From positions 1 to 8,174 of the forward strand of contig DATCIS010000023.1 of assembly GCA_036507655.1 (NCBI GenBank): a DNA stretch of 8,174 bases. Reading direction: 5' to 3'. Under the pieces are notes generated by a model. It was not told where the DNA came from and searched no databases. It was given only the letters and a program-made list of their open reading frames with translations. Numbering within the stretch: the stretch's first letter is position 1; each line of letters opens with the position of its first letter. Positions 1-4,731 of this stretch are shown one piece after another. The position numbers were made by a program, and so were the translations under genes. The DNA comes from 2-01-FULL-49-22 sp036507655. GTDB taxonomy: Bacteria; Patescibacteriota; Saccharimonadia; Saccharimonadales; UBA10212.

Positions 1-1
1 G

Positions 2-178
2 GTCATCATCGGTGGCAGTGTGGGGGCGTATTTGCAAAAATTTTCCGACCTACTAAAAGAGGAGCTCAAAAAAATTAACAACAATATGGTGCCGATTCCG
101 CCTATAATAAAGGCTGATAAACCTGAGGAGGCCGTCATCTATGGCTGTTACCAGTACATCCAACAAAGGCTCGGCTAA
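2..178 (+). CDS. ROK-family sugar kinase/regulator, C-terminal end (partial)
   Basis: An open frame runs in from the left edge and ends at TAA 176-178, giving the last 58 residues of a protein. It begins VIIGGSVGAYL, which resembles the conserved V(I)IGGGVS segment near the C-terminus of ROK (repressor/ORF/kinase) proteins such as glucokinases. It then has a short amphipathic helix (LLKEELKK), a P-rich strand (MVPIPPII), and an EEAVIYGCYQYI segment that matches the usual C-terminal 'GAA' helix of the fold. ROK kinases phosphorylate hexoses in the cytoplasm. The catalytic Asp and zinc-binding motif would lie outside the window, so kinase versus regulator cannot be decided. The 3' end overlaps the next gene by 38 nt in another frame, suggesting translational coupling. 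The assignment rests on fold-level resemblance of a short tail. Confidence 0.6.
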   Translation, partial: VIIGGSVGAYLQKFSDLLKEELKKINNNMVPIPPIIKADKPEEAVIYGCYQYIQQRLG

Positions 179-632
179 ATCCTTTATTAGCAGGCTAAAA
201 AAGGACTTTCCGGAGTTCACTTTCGAACCCGGCAAGCAGGACCATTGGTCGCCTAAGGCCAACATGATTACATATAAGTCAGGCGCTGCTTTAAAAGAGG
301 TCCAGTACGGCGTCTTGCACGAACTGGCTCACGCCAAACTTGGGCATTACAACTACCATAATGATTTCGAGCTTCTTAAACTCGAGGGCTTGGCTTGGGA
401 GTTGGCGGCTAAGATCGGCCAAAAATACGGCCTTAAAATCAGCAATGACCACATTCAGGACTGCTTAGACACCTACCGTGATTGGCTGCACGCCCGCAGC
501 CAATGCCCAACGTGCGGTGTGAACGTGCTGCAAAAAGATCCATATCACTACCACTGTTTCAACTGTCATACCGAGTGGAAGGTTGCCAGCGGCCGCTTTG
601 TGCGTTCCTATCGCCTCAGATTAAAACCTTGA
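141..632 (+). CDS. ImmA/IrrE-like HExxH metallopeptidase with C-terminal zinc ribbon
   Basis: This 163-aa cytoplasmic protein has a zincin motif, H60-E-L-A-H64, followed by LGH at 67-69. E82 in LEGLAWELA is a likely third zinc ligand, matching the ExxA helix of the ImmA/IrrE (DUF955) family. Residues 122-142 form a separate zinc ribbon, CPTC then CFNC, with a basic tail. ImmA/IrrE proteins cleave or regulate transcription factors such as phage and stress repressors, but the substrate here is unknown. The length and C-terminal ribbon also resemble SprT-type DNA-protein-crosslink proteases; the LGH spacing and E82 favour ImmA. The ATG at 141 is preceded by GAGGAGG (125-131) at 9 nt, a strong start. 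It overlaps the upstream ROK gene by 38 nt and is probably co-transcribed with it. There is no signal peptide. It ends with TGA. Confidence 0.8.
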   Translation: MAVTSTSNKGSAKSFISRLKKDFPEFTFEPGKQDHWSPKANMITYKSGAALKEVQYGVLHELAHAKLGHYNYHNDFELLKLEGLAWELAAKIGQKYGLKISNDHIQDCLDTYRDWLHARSQCPTCGVNVLQKDPYHYHCFNCHTEWKVASGRFVRSYRLRLKP

Positions 633-637
633 AAACA

Positions 638-665
638 AAAAATCCTCGGCGTACCGAGGATTTTT
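638..665. terminator. Bidirectional intrinsic terminator
   Basis: The arms AAAAATCCTCGG (638-649) and CCGAGGATTTTT (654-665) are perfectly complementary around a CGTA loop. On the + strand the stem runs into a T tract. On the - strand it is followed by TTTTTTGTTTTC. It sits between the convergent metallopeptidase gene and KGG-protein gene and can end both transcripts. Confidence 0.9.
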
Positions 666-688
666 GGCAGTCTCTCGTTAAGACTGGC

Positions 689-904
689 TTAGGCGCGGCT
701 GCGGCTGAGGCGGTCCGATGGACCACGTCGGCTTTTTAGGCCGCCTTTACGGCCGGCGATGCGAGCCAGGTTGCGGTTAGCGTAAAAACCACCGGTGTGA
801 CCGGCGCGACCGCCCATAGCACCAATACGGGCGTAAAAATCTCGGCCGTACTTGGTCTTGTTAGTAGCAGCAGCTTTAGCGCCGCCTAATCGTGTTCCAG
901 CCAT
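689..904 (-). CDS. Small basic KGG-domain protein
   Basis: This 71-aa protein is rich in Gly, Arg, Lys and Ala. Its core runs from YGRDFYARIGAMGG (about 19-32) through HTGGFYAN (36-43) to LARIAGRKGGLKSRR (46-60). That is the pattern of the small KGG/GsiB-like 'stress-induced' repeat proteins, often seen as one short copy in CPR genomes. The family's biochemical role is not settled; the strong positive charge and repeated GG would suit nucleic-acid binding or a hydrophilin-like protective role (inference). The start is very well supported: AAGGAGGT lies 6 nt upstream of ATG 904. A promoter with a perfect TTGACA box and a 5'-leader hairpin precede it, and a strong terminator follows. It is transcribed alone. 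These signals suggest high expression. Confidence 0.8.
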   Translation of the reverse strand: MAGTRLGGAKAAATNKTKYGRDFYARIGAMGGRAGHTGGFYANRNLARIAGRKGGLKSRRGPSDRLSRSRA

Positions 905-950
905 GGTAACACCTCCTTAGATTTAATATTCCACCTAGGCTTGCCGAAAT

Positions 951-978
951 AAAAAGAGGGTTTTTTGTCCCTCTCTTT
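951..978 (-). terminator. Leader hairpin with terminator form upstream of the KGG gene
   Basis: In the - strand RNA, AAAGAGAGGG (978-969) pairs with CCCTCTTTTT (960-951) over a loop of 8 nt, giving about 10 bp with one G:U, followed by AUUUC. It lies between the predicted promoter (995-1023) and the Shine-Dalgarno site of the KGG gene, only about 10 nt after the predicted transcript start. It may be an attenuator, or a 5' stem-loop that stabilises the mRNA. It could also stop readthrough from further upstream. Confidence 0.6.
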
Positions 979-994
979 CTTCGCAACTACGCTT

Positions 995-1023
995 ATGGTA
1001 TCACTTTAAAGTTTTTATGTCAA
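995..1023 (-). promoter_or_regulatory. Sigma-70-type promoter of the KGG gene
   Basis: On the - strand there is a perfect TTGACA (1023-1018), a 17-nt spacer, and TACCAT (1000-995) preceded by TGA, so an extended -10. The predicted start is near 988, just before the leader hairpin. Confidence 0.65.
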
Positions 1024-1069
1024 TAACCTTATAAGCAAACCTTTATGGTAATTTTTACATCCAGCGCTA

Positions 1070-1098
1070 TTGCTTATTAGGGTAAAGTGTGCTATAAT
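1070..1098 (+). promoter_or_regulatory. Promoter of the 87-aa gene (extended -10)
   Basis: TTGCTT (1070-1075), a 17-nt spacer, then a perfect TATAAT (1093-1098) preceded by TGC. The predicted start is near 1105, leaving a leader of about 17 nt before ATG 1122. Confidence 0.75.
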
Positions 1099-1121
1099 AT
1101 AAGGGTTAGGCAAAGATAAAT

Positions 1122-1385
1122 ATGTCTGAAAGATTAGCATTCGAACCACCCGAACCGCAATACATCGCCGAGAAGGAAGTATTTGAGATCCCCCTTTCCG
1201 ACCCACGATTAAATAAGCTATGGGAGCTAAGGCTCTACGCCATAGAACTGGTGAAACAAAAAGTCGGAGACGAAGCCCAAGTCACTTCACTCGAAGTCAA
1301 AAAGCCTCGCCTCATGCGTAAGACCCTGGCCAAACTTCACGGACGCGAGCCCAAGGTCCGACTTTGTGTAACTATCAAGTTTTAA
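1122..1385 (+). CDS. Hypothetical 87-aa protein
   Basis: I do not recognise this family. The protein has a Pro/Glu-rich N-terminus (FEPPEPQYIAEKEVFEIPL), a predicted helix around LNKLWELRLYAIELVKQKVG (31-50), and a basic C-terminal half (KKPRLMRKTLAKLHGREPKVRLCVTIKF). It has no signal peptide or membrane segment and is probably a small cytoplasmic protein. ATG 1122 lies about 17 nt after the predicted transcript start of a well-formed TATAAT promoter. The Shine-Dalgarno match is weak (TTAGG about 11 nt upstream). It seems monocistronic: about 50 nt later a separate promoter serves the ArsR gene, and I see no clear terminator between them. It is accepted as real because promoter, start and length agree; its function is unknown. 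Confidence 0.65.
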   Translation: MSERLAFEPPEPQYIAEKEVFEIPLSDPRLNKLWELRLYAIELVKQKVGDEAQVTSLEVKKPRLMRKTLAKLHGREPKVRLCVTIKF

Positions 1386-1434
1386 GAAGTTTTATTGGCT
1401 CCAACAGGTATTGTAGTTAATTATAATTTAAGCC

Positions 1435-1463
1435 TTGACTTAATTAAGTGAATTCTTTAATAT
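1435..1463 (+). promoter_or_regulatory. Promoter of the ArsR-AHSA1 operon, placed for a leaderless mRNA
   Basis: TTGACT (1435-1440), a 17-nt spacer, then TAATAT (1458-1463), with TATATA overlapping just after. The transcript would start about 1470, which is the A of the ATG. There is no Shine-Dalgarno sequence before that ATG. Confidence 0.65.
1438..1449. promoter_or_regulatory. Palindromic operator candidate in the ArsR promoter
   Basis: ACTTAATTAAGT is a perfect 12-bp palindrome overlapping the end of the -35 box and the start of the spacer. The next pair is mismatched and two more outer pairs match. ArsR-type repressors commonly bind AT-rich palindromes in their own promoters, so autoregulation is likely (inference). 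Confidence 0.45.
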
Positions 1464-1469
1464 ATAAGC

Positions 1470-1811
1470 ATGGATGCATTTACCGCTCTGGCGGAACCAA
1501 CTAGGCGAAATATCATAGAGCTGCTGGCCGCCCGCGGGCAGCTGCCTGCCGGCGCTATCTACCACAAATTTAAAATCAGTCCGCAAGCTGTTTCACAGCA
1601 TCTAAAGATTCTGCGTGATACAAAGTTGGTACGCGTTGAAAAACGCGCTCAGCAACGTTTATATCAGGTCAACCCCGCAACTATTCACGAAGTGGAGGAT
1701 TGGGCCAAACAGATAACGCGGCAATGGGAGAAACGGTTCGAAAGGCTGGATTCGGTGCTAAAAGAGCTTAATAAGAAGGAGACGAAACATGGGCGAAAAC
1801 CGAGAAAATAG
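1470..1811 (+). CDS. ArsR-family winged-helix regulator (AHSA1-linked type)
   Basis: This 113-aa protein opens with FTALAEPTRRNIIELLAARGQL, the classic ArsR N-terminal helix pair. The recognition helix follows at about 37-49 (SPQAVSQHLKILR), then a wing with basic residues (VRVEKRAQQRLYQVN). It contains no cysteine, so the usual thiol metal site is absent. It belongs instead to the non-metal ArsR group that is commonly paired with SRPBCC proteins. The C-terminus is helical and then very basic (KKETKHGRKPRK). Its last 23 nt overlap the AHSA1 gene, which indicates tight coupling. The start is ATG 1470 with no Shine-Dalgarno site; the promoter is placed to begin transcription at that ATG. It probably represses its own operon via the palindrome at 1438-1449. 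The ligand is unknown. Confidence 0.9.
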   Translation: MDAFTALAEPTRRNIIELLAARGQLPAGAIYHKFKISPQAVSQHLKILRDTKLVRVEKRAQQRLYQVNPATIHEVEDWAKQITRQWEKRFERLDSVLKELNKKETKHGRKPRK

Positions 1812-2298
1812 CATAGTAATTGAGCGGGTCTTTGACGCACCACTCGAGAAGGTCTGGCAGGCTTGGACAGACCCAGAGATGATTAAAAAATGGTGGGGGC
1901 CTGAGGGTTTTACCGCTCCCAGCATCAAAGTTGATTTAAGAATCGGCGGCAAATATGTCTATGCCATGCGTGGCCCGGCCGATAGCCAATGGGATAAGGT
2001 CATGTATAGCGCCGGGGTTTATCAGGAAATCGTACCGAATGAGAAAATCGTGACCACTGATTATCTTTCCGATGAGCATGGCAACAGGGTCTCGCCATCC
2101 GAGTATGGCATGAGCAACGACTTGCCGAACGATCATACGGCGACTGTTAAGTTCGAAGATGCTGGTGAGGGCAAAACCAAACTTAGCATCATCTACGCCG
2201 CACCTGAGACCGAGGAACAATACCAGGCCATGCTCAAAAGCGGCATGACCGAGGGTTGGAAGAGCGCGCTAGGCAAACTGGCCAGAAGCTTAAACTAA
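1789..2298 (+). CDS. AHSA1/SRPBCC-domain protein
   Basis: This 169-aa cytoplasmic protein has the typical START-like SRPBCC layout of the AHSA1 (activator of Hsp90 ATPase homologue 1-like) family. A first strand IVIERVFDAPLEKVWQAWTD is followed by the hallmark EMIKKWWGPEGF (30-41), then RIGGKY, a beta-rich middle (VYQEIVPNEKIVTTDY), and the long C-terminal helix GMTEGWKSALGKLARSL. The fold makes a deep hydrophobic cavity for small ligands. Bacterial members paired with ArsR regulators are presumed to bind or sequester small molecules, but the ligand is not predictable. ATG 1789 has AAGGAG (1776-1781) at 7 nt and lies inside the end of the ArsR gene. The stop lies 7 nt from the stop of the convergent PhnD-like gene, with no terminator between them. 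Confidence 0.9.
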   Translation: MGENRENSIVIERVFDAPLEKVWQAWTDPEMIKKWWGPEGFTAPSIKVDLRIGGKYVYAMRGPADSQWDKVMYSAGVYQEIVPNEKIVTTDYLSDEHGNRVSPSEYGMSNDLPNDHTATVKFEDAGEGKTKLSIIYAAPETEEQYQAMLKSGMTEGWKSALGKLARSLN

Positions 2299-2305
2299 GA
2301 GGTCT

Positions 2306-3100
2306 TTAACGTATCACCATAAACTTTTCTCTCTCGCAGACATCCACCATCTTGCGGATATCGTCGTACGATGAGGGACCGACCGGGGCAAAGCGCTCCA
2401 CCAAGCCCACAGCCAATCGCCGGCGCACTTTCGTATCCTTGTGAAGTGATAAGATAATTTCCAGAATTTGCTGTCTTAATTCCATGGGCAGACGTTTGGA
2501 AACTGCAATCGGTTGTATGGTCGAAGGCCCCAGCGCCTCAATAACGCGCAGGGATTTTCTCAGCGAGGGGTTATCCCGCGTAGCAACCGCCAAAACCTGG
2601 CTGTCAATTGCTGATGCGTCAACCCCGCCCTCGGAAACTAACCTAATCGACTCTTCGTGGAAACCGGCCTCAATAACCTTAGCAAAAAAACCATTAGTTT
2701 GACCAATCTTCACCATATGGTAACGGGTTATGCCATAACCGGAATGCGATAGTGGCTCATTGTAGGCCCATGATCGTCCCCTTAGATCACCGAAGGACTG
2801 ATACGGACTGGCCGAATGAACAATAACGTCAGAGTAATAAATCGGCTTCCCTCCGTACCGATTGCCGCGCAGAACCGGAGCGGCAATCGGTACCGCCGGC
2901 GATATACCCTGGCGCATAAACTCTATGTAGGGCAAACTGCATACGAAACAGACGTCGTTTTTATCTTGGGCGCAACTCTCGTAATCCGTTTCAACGATCA
3001 GTTCAGTTTTTACGCCCAGCTGTCGTCCGACCTCTTCAGTAATAGCCTCATATACAGGCATGATGCACGGGGCTAAAAATGTTCCAAAACGAAGTTTCAC
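2306..3100 (-). CDS. PhnD-like substrate-binding protein lacking a signal peptide
   Basis: This 264-aa protein has the phosphate/phosphonate (PhnD) type II periplasmic-binding fold. LRFGTFLAP starts the first lobe. It is followed by DVCFVCSLPYIEF (49-61), YYSDVIVHSASPYQSFGDLRG (88-108), the ligand-loop-like NEPLSHSGY (114-122), and AGFHEESIRLVSEGGVDASAIDS (145-167). The last matches the H-x-n-V-x-x-G-x-V-D-A pattern of the family. Usual members are secreted ABC-transporter components; this one begins directly with the mature fold. No signal peptide, lipobox or transporter gene is visible, so a cytoplasmic ligand-sensing or carrier role is possible (inference). The start is GTG 3100 with no Shine-Dalgarno site; the next in-frame ATG (residue 14) would cut the first strand. 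It may be the last gene of the ArsR2-YCII transcript (58-nt gap). Confidence 0.8.
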   Translation of the reverse strand: MKLRFGTFLAPCIMPVYEAITEEVGRQLGVKTELIVETDYESCAQDKNDVCFVCSLPYIEFMRQGISPAVPIAAPVLRGNRYGGKPIYYSDVIVHSASPYQSFGDLRGRSWAYNEPLSHSGYGITRYHMVKIGQTNGFFAKVIEAGFHEESIRLVSEGGVDASAIDSQVLAVATRDNPSLRKSLRVIEALGPSTIQPIAVSKRLPMELRQQILEIILSLHKDTKVRRRLAVGLVERFAPVGPSSYDDIRKMVDVCEREKFMVIR

Positions 3101-3158
3101 GGCGTTTATTTTGTTATCGGCAGTTTAACAGAAAAAAGCGCCGAGTAATATGCCTTGC

Positions 3159-3473
3159 TTACATCGGGAGAGCTTCGTAGACGTGTATTGCGCCGTTGGG
3201 AACATGCCCAAGAAGTGGGCAGCTTTTGGCCATTTCGGCCGCTTCGTCCAGACTGGCGGCTTTGACGATCGAATAGCCGCTGGATGGATCGTCATCCAAG
3301 GCCTTAACGCCGCTTTTTGTCACCACCTTGGCGCCGTCGTTAAACGGATTGCCGCCGTCAACCAGCTTATCTCCTAGTTTAGCGAACCATGCACCCCAAG
3401 CTTTTAGTACCTCGTCCATCGGCACGTTCGCTTGATCGCCCTTGTTGTAGTAGATATAGACGTAGTTTTTCAT
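3159..3473 (-). CDS. YCII-domain (DGPF-like) protein
   Basis: This 104-aa protein has the ferredoxin-like YCII/DGPF layout. A first strand (KNYVYIYYNKGD) is followed by a helix, DEVLKAWGAWFAKLGDKLVDGG (20-41), the conserved NPF turn, VVTKSGVKALDDDPSSGYSIVKAAS, a second helix (LDEAAEMAKSCPLL), and a closing strand (GAIHVYEALPM). Members are small dimeric proteins, often next to ArsR or sigma-factor genes. Enzymatic activity is shown for only a few, and the substrate here is unknown. ATG 3473 has AGGAG (3483-3479) at 5 nt, a convincing start. A perfect GC hairpin sits just upstream of that site. It lies between ArsR2 (84 nt upstream) and the PhnD-like gene (58 nt downstream) on the same strand, so a three-gene unit is plausible. 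Confidence 0.85.
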   Translation of the reverse strand: MKNYVYIYYNKGDQANVPMDEVLKAWGAWFAKLGDKLVDGGNPFNDGAKVVTKSGVKALDDDPSSGYSIVKAASLDEAAEMAKSCPLLGHVPNGAIHVYEALPM

Positions 3474-3487
3474 TTTTACTCCTTTCT

Positions 3488-3504
3488 GCCCGCCTCAGGC
3501 GGGC
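3488..3504. repeat. Perfect GC-rich hairpin in the ArsR2-YCII gap
   Basis: GCCCGCC (3488-3494) and GGCGGGC (3498-3504) pair perfectly around TCA. In the - strand mRNA the hairpin ends 3 nt before the AAAGGAG of the YCII gene, and no U tract follows in either direction. It is therefore not a standard terminator. It may limit readthrough, mark an RNA-processing boundary, or be a dispersed palindrome. Confidence 0.6.
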
Positions 3505-3557
3505 TTGTTATTAATTAACATTTCCGACCCTTTAAGGAACGGCGAATGCCCAAAAAA

Positions 3558-3890
3558 TTATTTCTGCATACTGGCAATATAGTTCTCCAGTGTCTCTTTA
3601 TCGTTTCCCCATTCGGTTCTAAATTCTGCCGTCCAGTCTTGAGCTAATCGCATAGATTTTCTATTAAGCGCCACAAAATTGGTCCGCCCGGCTTTTCGGC
3701 GGTGGATTAGCTGTGCCTTCTGCAAAATCTTGATATGTTTGTGCATTGCAGGCAGCGATAATCCGAAATCATTAGCCAGCTGGTTGATGGTTGCCGGTCG
3801 GAAAGCCAGAATGTAAAGCATTCCCCGCCGCTTGCCATTGGCGAAAGCCTGAAACAGATTATCAAGCTGTGTAGAAGGCTTTGATTCCAT
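3558..3890 (-). CDS. ArsR-family winged-helix regulator 2
   Basis: This 110-aa protein starts QLDNLFQAFANGKRRGMLYIL, the ArsR first helices. Its HTH is INQLANDFGLSLPAMHKHIKILQ (35-57), followed by a basic wing (HRRKAGRTNFVALN) and a C-terminal helix ending ENYIASMQK. It has no cysteines, so no thiol metal site. A TTG at 3923 would extend the frame by 11 codons, but those codons run through a perfect 24-bp palindrome and the predicted -10 box. ATG 3890 is therefore chosen. The leader is then about 15 nt with only a weak purine stretch. The palindrome overlapping the promoter suggests autorepression. Downstream on the same strand are the YCII and PhnD-like genes; the DoxX-like gene diverges from it. 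Confidence 0.88.
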   Translation of the reverse strand: MESKPSTQLDNLFQAFANGKRRGMLYILAFRPATINQLANDFGLSLPAMHKHIKILQKAQLIHRRKAGRTNFVALNRKSMRLAQDWTAEFRTEWGNDKETLENYIASMQK

Positions 3891-3891
3891 A

Positions 3892-3915
3892 AAAGTTAAC
3901 CTATAGGTTAACTTT
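3892..3915. promoter_or_regulatory. Perfect 24-bp palindrome, probable ArsR2 operator
   Basis: The core GTTAACCTATAGGTTAAC is flanked by AAA and TTT, giving 24 bp of exact dyad symmetry with its centre between 3903 and 3904. It covers the predicted -10 and transcript start of ArsR2, as expected for an autorepressor site. Confidence 0.8.
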
Positions 3916-3939
3916 ATAGACAACTTTCTTCGTTGTCAA
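3911..3939 (-). promoter_or_regulatory. ArsR2 promoter
   Basis: On the - strand there is a perfect TTGACA (3939-3934). The -10 is either TATAAA (3918-3913, 15-nt spacer) or TAAAGT (3916-3911, 17-nt spacer). Both place the start inside the palindrome, near 3905. Confidence 0.6.
3919..3937. repeat. Second inverted repeat in the ArsR2 promoter
   Basis: GACAAC (3919-3924) and GTTGTC (3932-3937) are inverted around 7 nt. They lie between and over the -35 and -10 of ArsR2. This could be a second, weaker operator half-site pair or chance. Confidence 0.35.
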
Positions 3940-3964
3940 CAATAAACTCGGGTTCGAAGTCATA

Positions 3965-3993
3965 TTGCGGCTCTTCTACCATAGTGCTACTAT
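3965..3993 (+). promoter_or_regulatory. Candidate promoter of the DoxX-like gene
   Basis: TTGCGG (3965-3970), a 17-nt spacer, then TACTAT (3988-3993) with TGC before it (extended -10). The start would be near 4000, next to GTG 4002. Confidence 0.45.
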
Positions 3994-4001
3994 CGGTTGA
4001 A

Positions 4002-4406
4002 GTGTACGATACACAAAACAATGACCAACAAAGCCCCCGAACAACCACAGTTGACGCCAGCCCGTCAACTGTGGTGGCCGGACCCTATGTAGCCAGCCGG
4101 CGGCCAGCCGGCTCACGGCTTGATAGTTTATTAGAATGGGTTTTCAGAGTAGGTCTGGCCTCAGTGTTTATCATCAACTCCATCACGGCTATCTTTCAGC
4201 CCGGCAGCTTTCGAGGGCTATTGGAGAATAACTTTGTGGGCGCATTTCTTGGTCATTACCAGCTGCTGCTCTACGTCATCGCCGTAAATGATTTGTTTCT
4301 CGGTTTGCTGCTGCTTTCCGGTGTAAAAAAGAAGTACGTCTACGCCTGGGCCGGCATCTGGTTGGCCATTGTCAGCTTTTTCAAACTGACAGCCCTGATC
4401 TCATAA
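4002..4406 (+). CDS. DoxX-like small integral membrane protein
   Basis: The protein is 134 aa if it starts at GTG 4002. A polar, Thr/Ser/Pro-rich cytoplasmic-looking stretch (about 1-40) is followed by three hydrophobic segments: about 46-65 (WVFRVGLASVFIINSITAIF), 87-105 (QLLLYVIAVNDLFLGLLLL) and 113-130 (VYAWAGIWLAIVSFFKL). The opening RVGLASVFIINS and the later pattern recall the DoxX/DoxD-like membrane family. Some members take part in redox or thiosulfate metabolism; the role here is unknown. The frame stays open back to TTG 3933, but the predicted transcript starts near 4000, so GTG 4002 is preferred; GTG 4071 is another option. No Shine-Dalgarno site is visible. It diverges from ArsR2 and may share its control. 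Confidence 0.65.
   Translation: MYDTQNNDQQSPRTTTVDASPSTVVAGPYVASRRPAGSRLDSLLEWVFRVGLASVFIINSITAIFQPGSFRGLLENNFVGAFLGHYQLLLYVIAVNDLFLGLLLLSGVKKKYVYAWAGIWLAIVSFFKLTALIS
4044..4075. repeat. 13-bp perfect inverted repeat inside the DoxX-like gene
   Basis: ACCACAGTTGACG (4044-4056) and CGTCAACTGTGGT (4063-4075) pair exactly around a 6-nt loop. A second inverted pair, AGCCGGC (4095-4101) with GCCGGCT (4107-4113), follows. Both lie in the polar N-terminal coding stretch. Confidence 0.7.
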
Positions 4407-4412
4407 AGTAAA

Positions 4413-4430
4413 CCCCGATTCTATCCTCTT
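4413..4430 (+). repeat. Interspersed intergenic motif, copy 1 (diverged)
   Basis: CCCCGATTCTATCCTCTT, 7 nt after the DoxX-like stop. It shares TCTATCC and a pyrimidine-rich tail with the better copies. Confidence 0.35.
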
Positions 4431-4433
4431 TGC

Positions 4434-4455
4434 CCCAAGGTTTGGGTTCTTTTTT
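4434..4455 (+). terminator. Intrinsic terminator of the DoxX-like gene
   Basis: CCCAA (4434-4438), loop GGT, then TTGGG (4442-4446), followed by TTCTTTTTT. Its tail reaches the stop codon of the convergent membrane-protein gene. Confidence 0.7.
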
Positions 4456-4456
4456 A

Positions 4457-4666
4457 TCAGATCCTCAGAAGCTCAAAGACTCGGTTAATTAGAAACGCCG
4501 GCCAGACCAAGGCTTTAAGCAATGCCAGAACTACCGAGCCGAACCCATCTGCGACACTTACAAGATAAAACGCCGAACCGATTACACCTAGCAGATAAAT
4601 TCCGGCTGCCGGTCTTGGCGCGCCGCTCTTGTTAATAAGATTGAACTGTTTTTCTACTTTAGCCAT
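4457..4666 (-). CDS. Small two-helix membrane protein
   Basis: This 69-aa protein has a basic amphipathic N-terminus (MAKVEKQFNLINKSGAPRP) and two hydrophobic segments: about 20-39 (AAGIYLLGVIGSAFYLVSVA) and 43-60 (GSVVLALLKALVWPAFLI). It ends with a short charged tail (NRVFELLRI). The positively charged N-terminus suggests both ends face the cytoplasm. No named family is recognised; such small membrane proteins are common in CPR genomes. ATG 4666 is preceded by AGGAGG (4677-4672) at 5 nt, so translation should be efficient. TTTAAT (4692-4687) is a possible -10, without a good -35. Its stop abuts the terminator of the convergent DoxX-like gene. The function is unknown. Confidence 0.75.
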   Translation of the reverse strand: MAKVEKQFNLINKSGAPRPAAGIYLLGVIGSAFYLVSVADGFGSVVLALLKALVWPAFLINRVFELLRI

Positions 4667-4708
4667 TTTACCCTCCTTTTGTTTTTATTAAACCACAATT
4701 TGTTATTT

Positions 4709-4728
4709 CGGCTCTATTCCCTCTTCGC
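4709..4728 (+). repeat. Interspersed intergenic motif, copy 2
   Basis: CGGCTCTATTCCCTCTTCGC, in the gap between the 69-aa and 62-aa genes, 3 nt from the latter's stop codon. Confidence 0.6.
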
Positions 4729-4731
4729 ATG

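Noticed and set aside
482..739. 85-codon + strand open frame overlapping the metallopeptidase gene
   Set aside because: It runs through the zinc ribbon code in another frame, crosses the terminator and enters the KGG gene antisense. It is a shadow frame.
1936..2220. 94-codon - strand open frame opposite the AHSA1 gene
   Set aside because: It is fully antisense to a clear SRPBCC gene, with no promoter or ribosome site.
2484..3076. Two + strand open frames opposite the PhnD-like gene
   Set aside because: The - strand frame shows a recognisable fold; these have no support and are shadows.
3558..3923. Longer ArsR2 form starting at TTG 3923
   Set aside because: The extra codons lie on the operator palindrome and -10 box, so ATG 3890 is preferred.
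4021..4092. 23-codon ATG-started frame in the DoxX-like leader
   Set aside because: It has no Shine-Dalgarno site and overlaps the preferred coding frame. It was kept only as a point to check, not as a gene.
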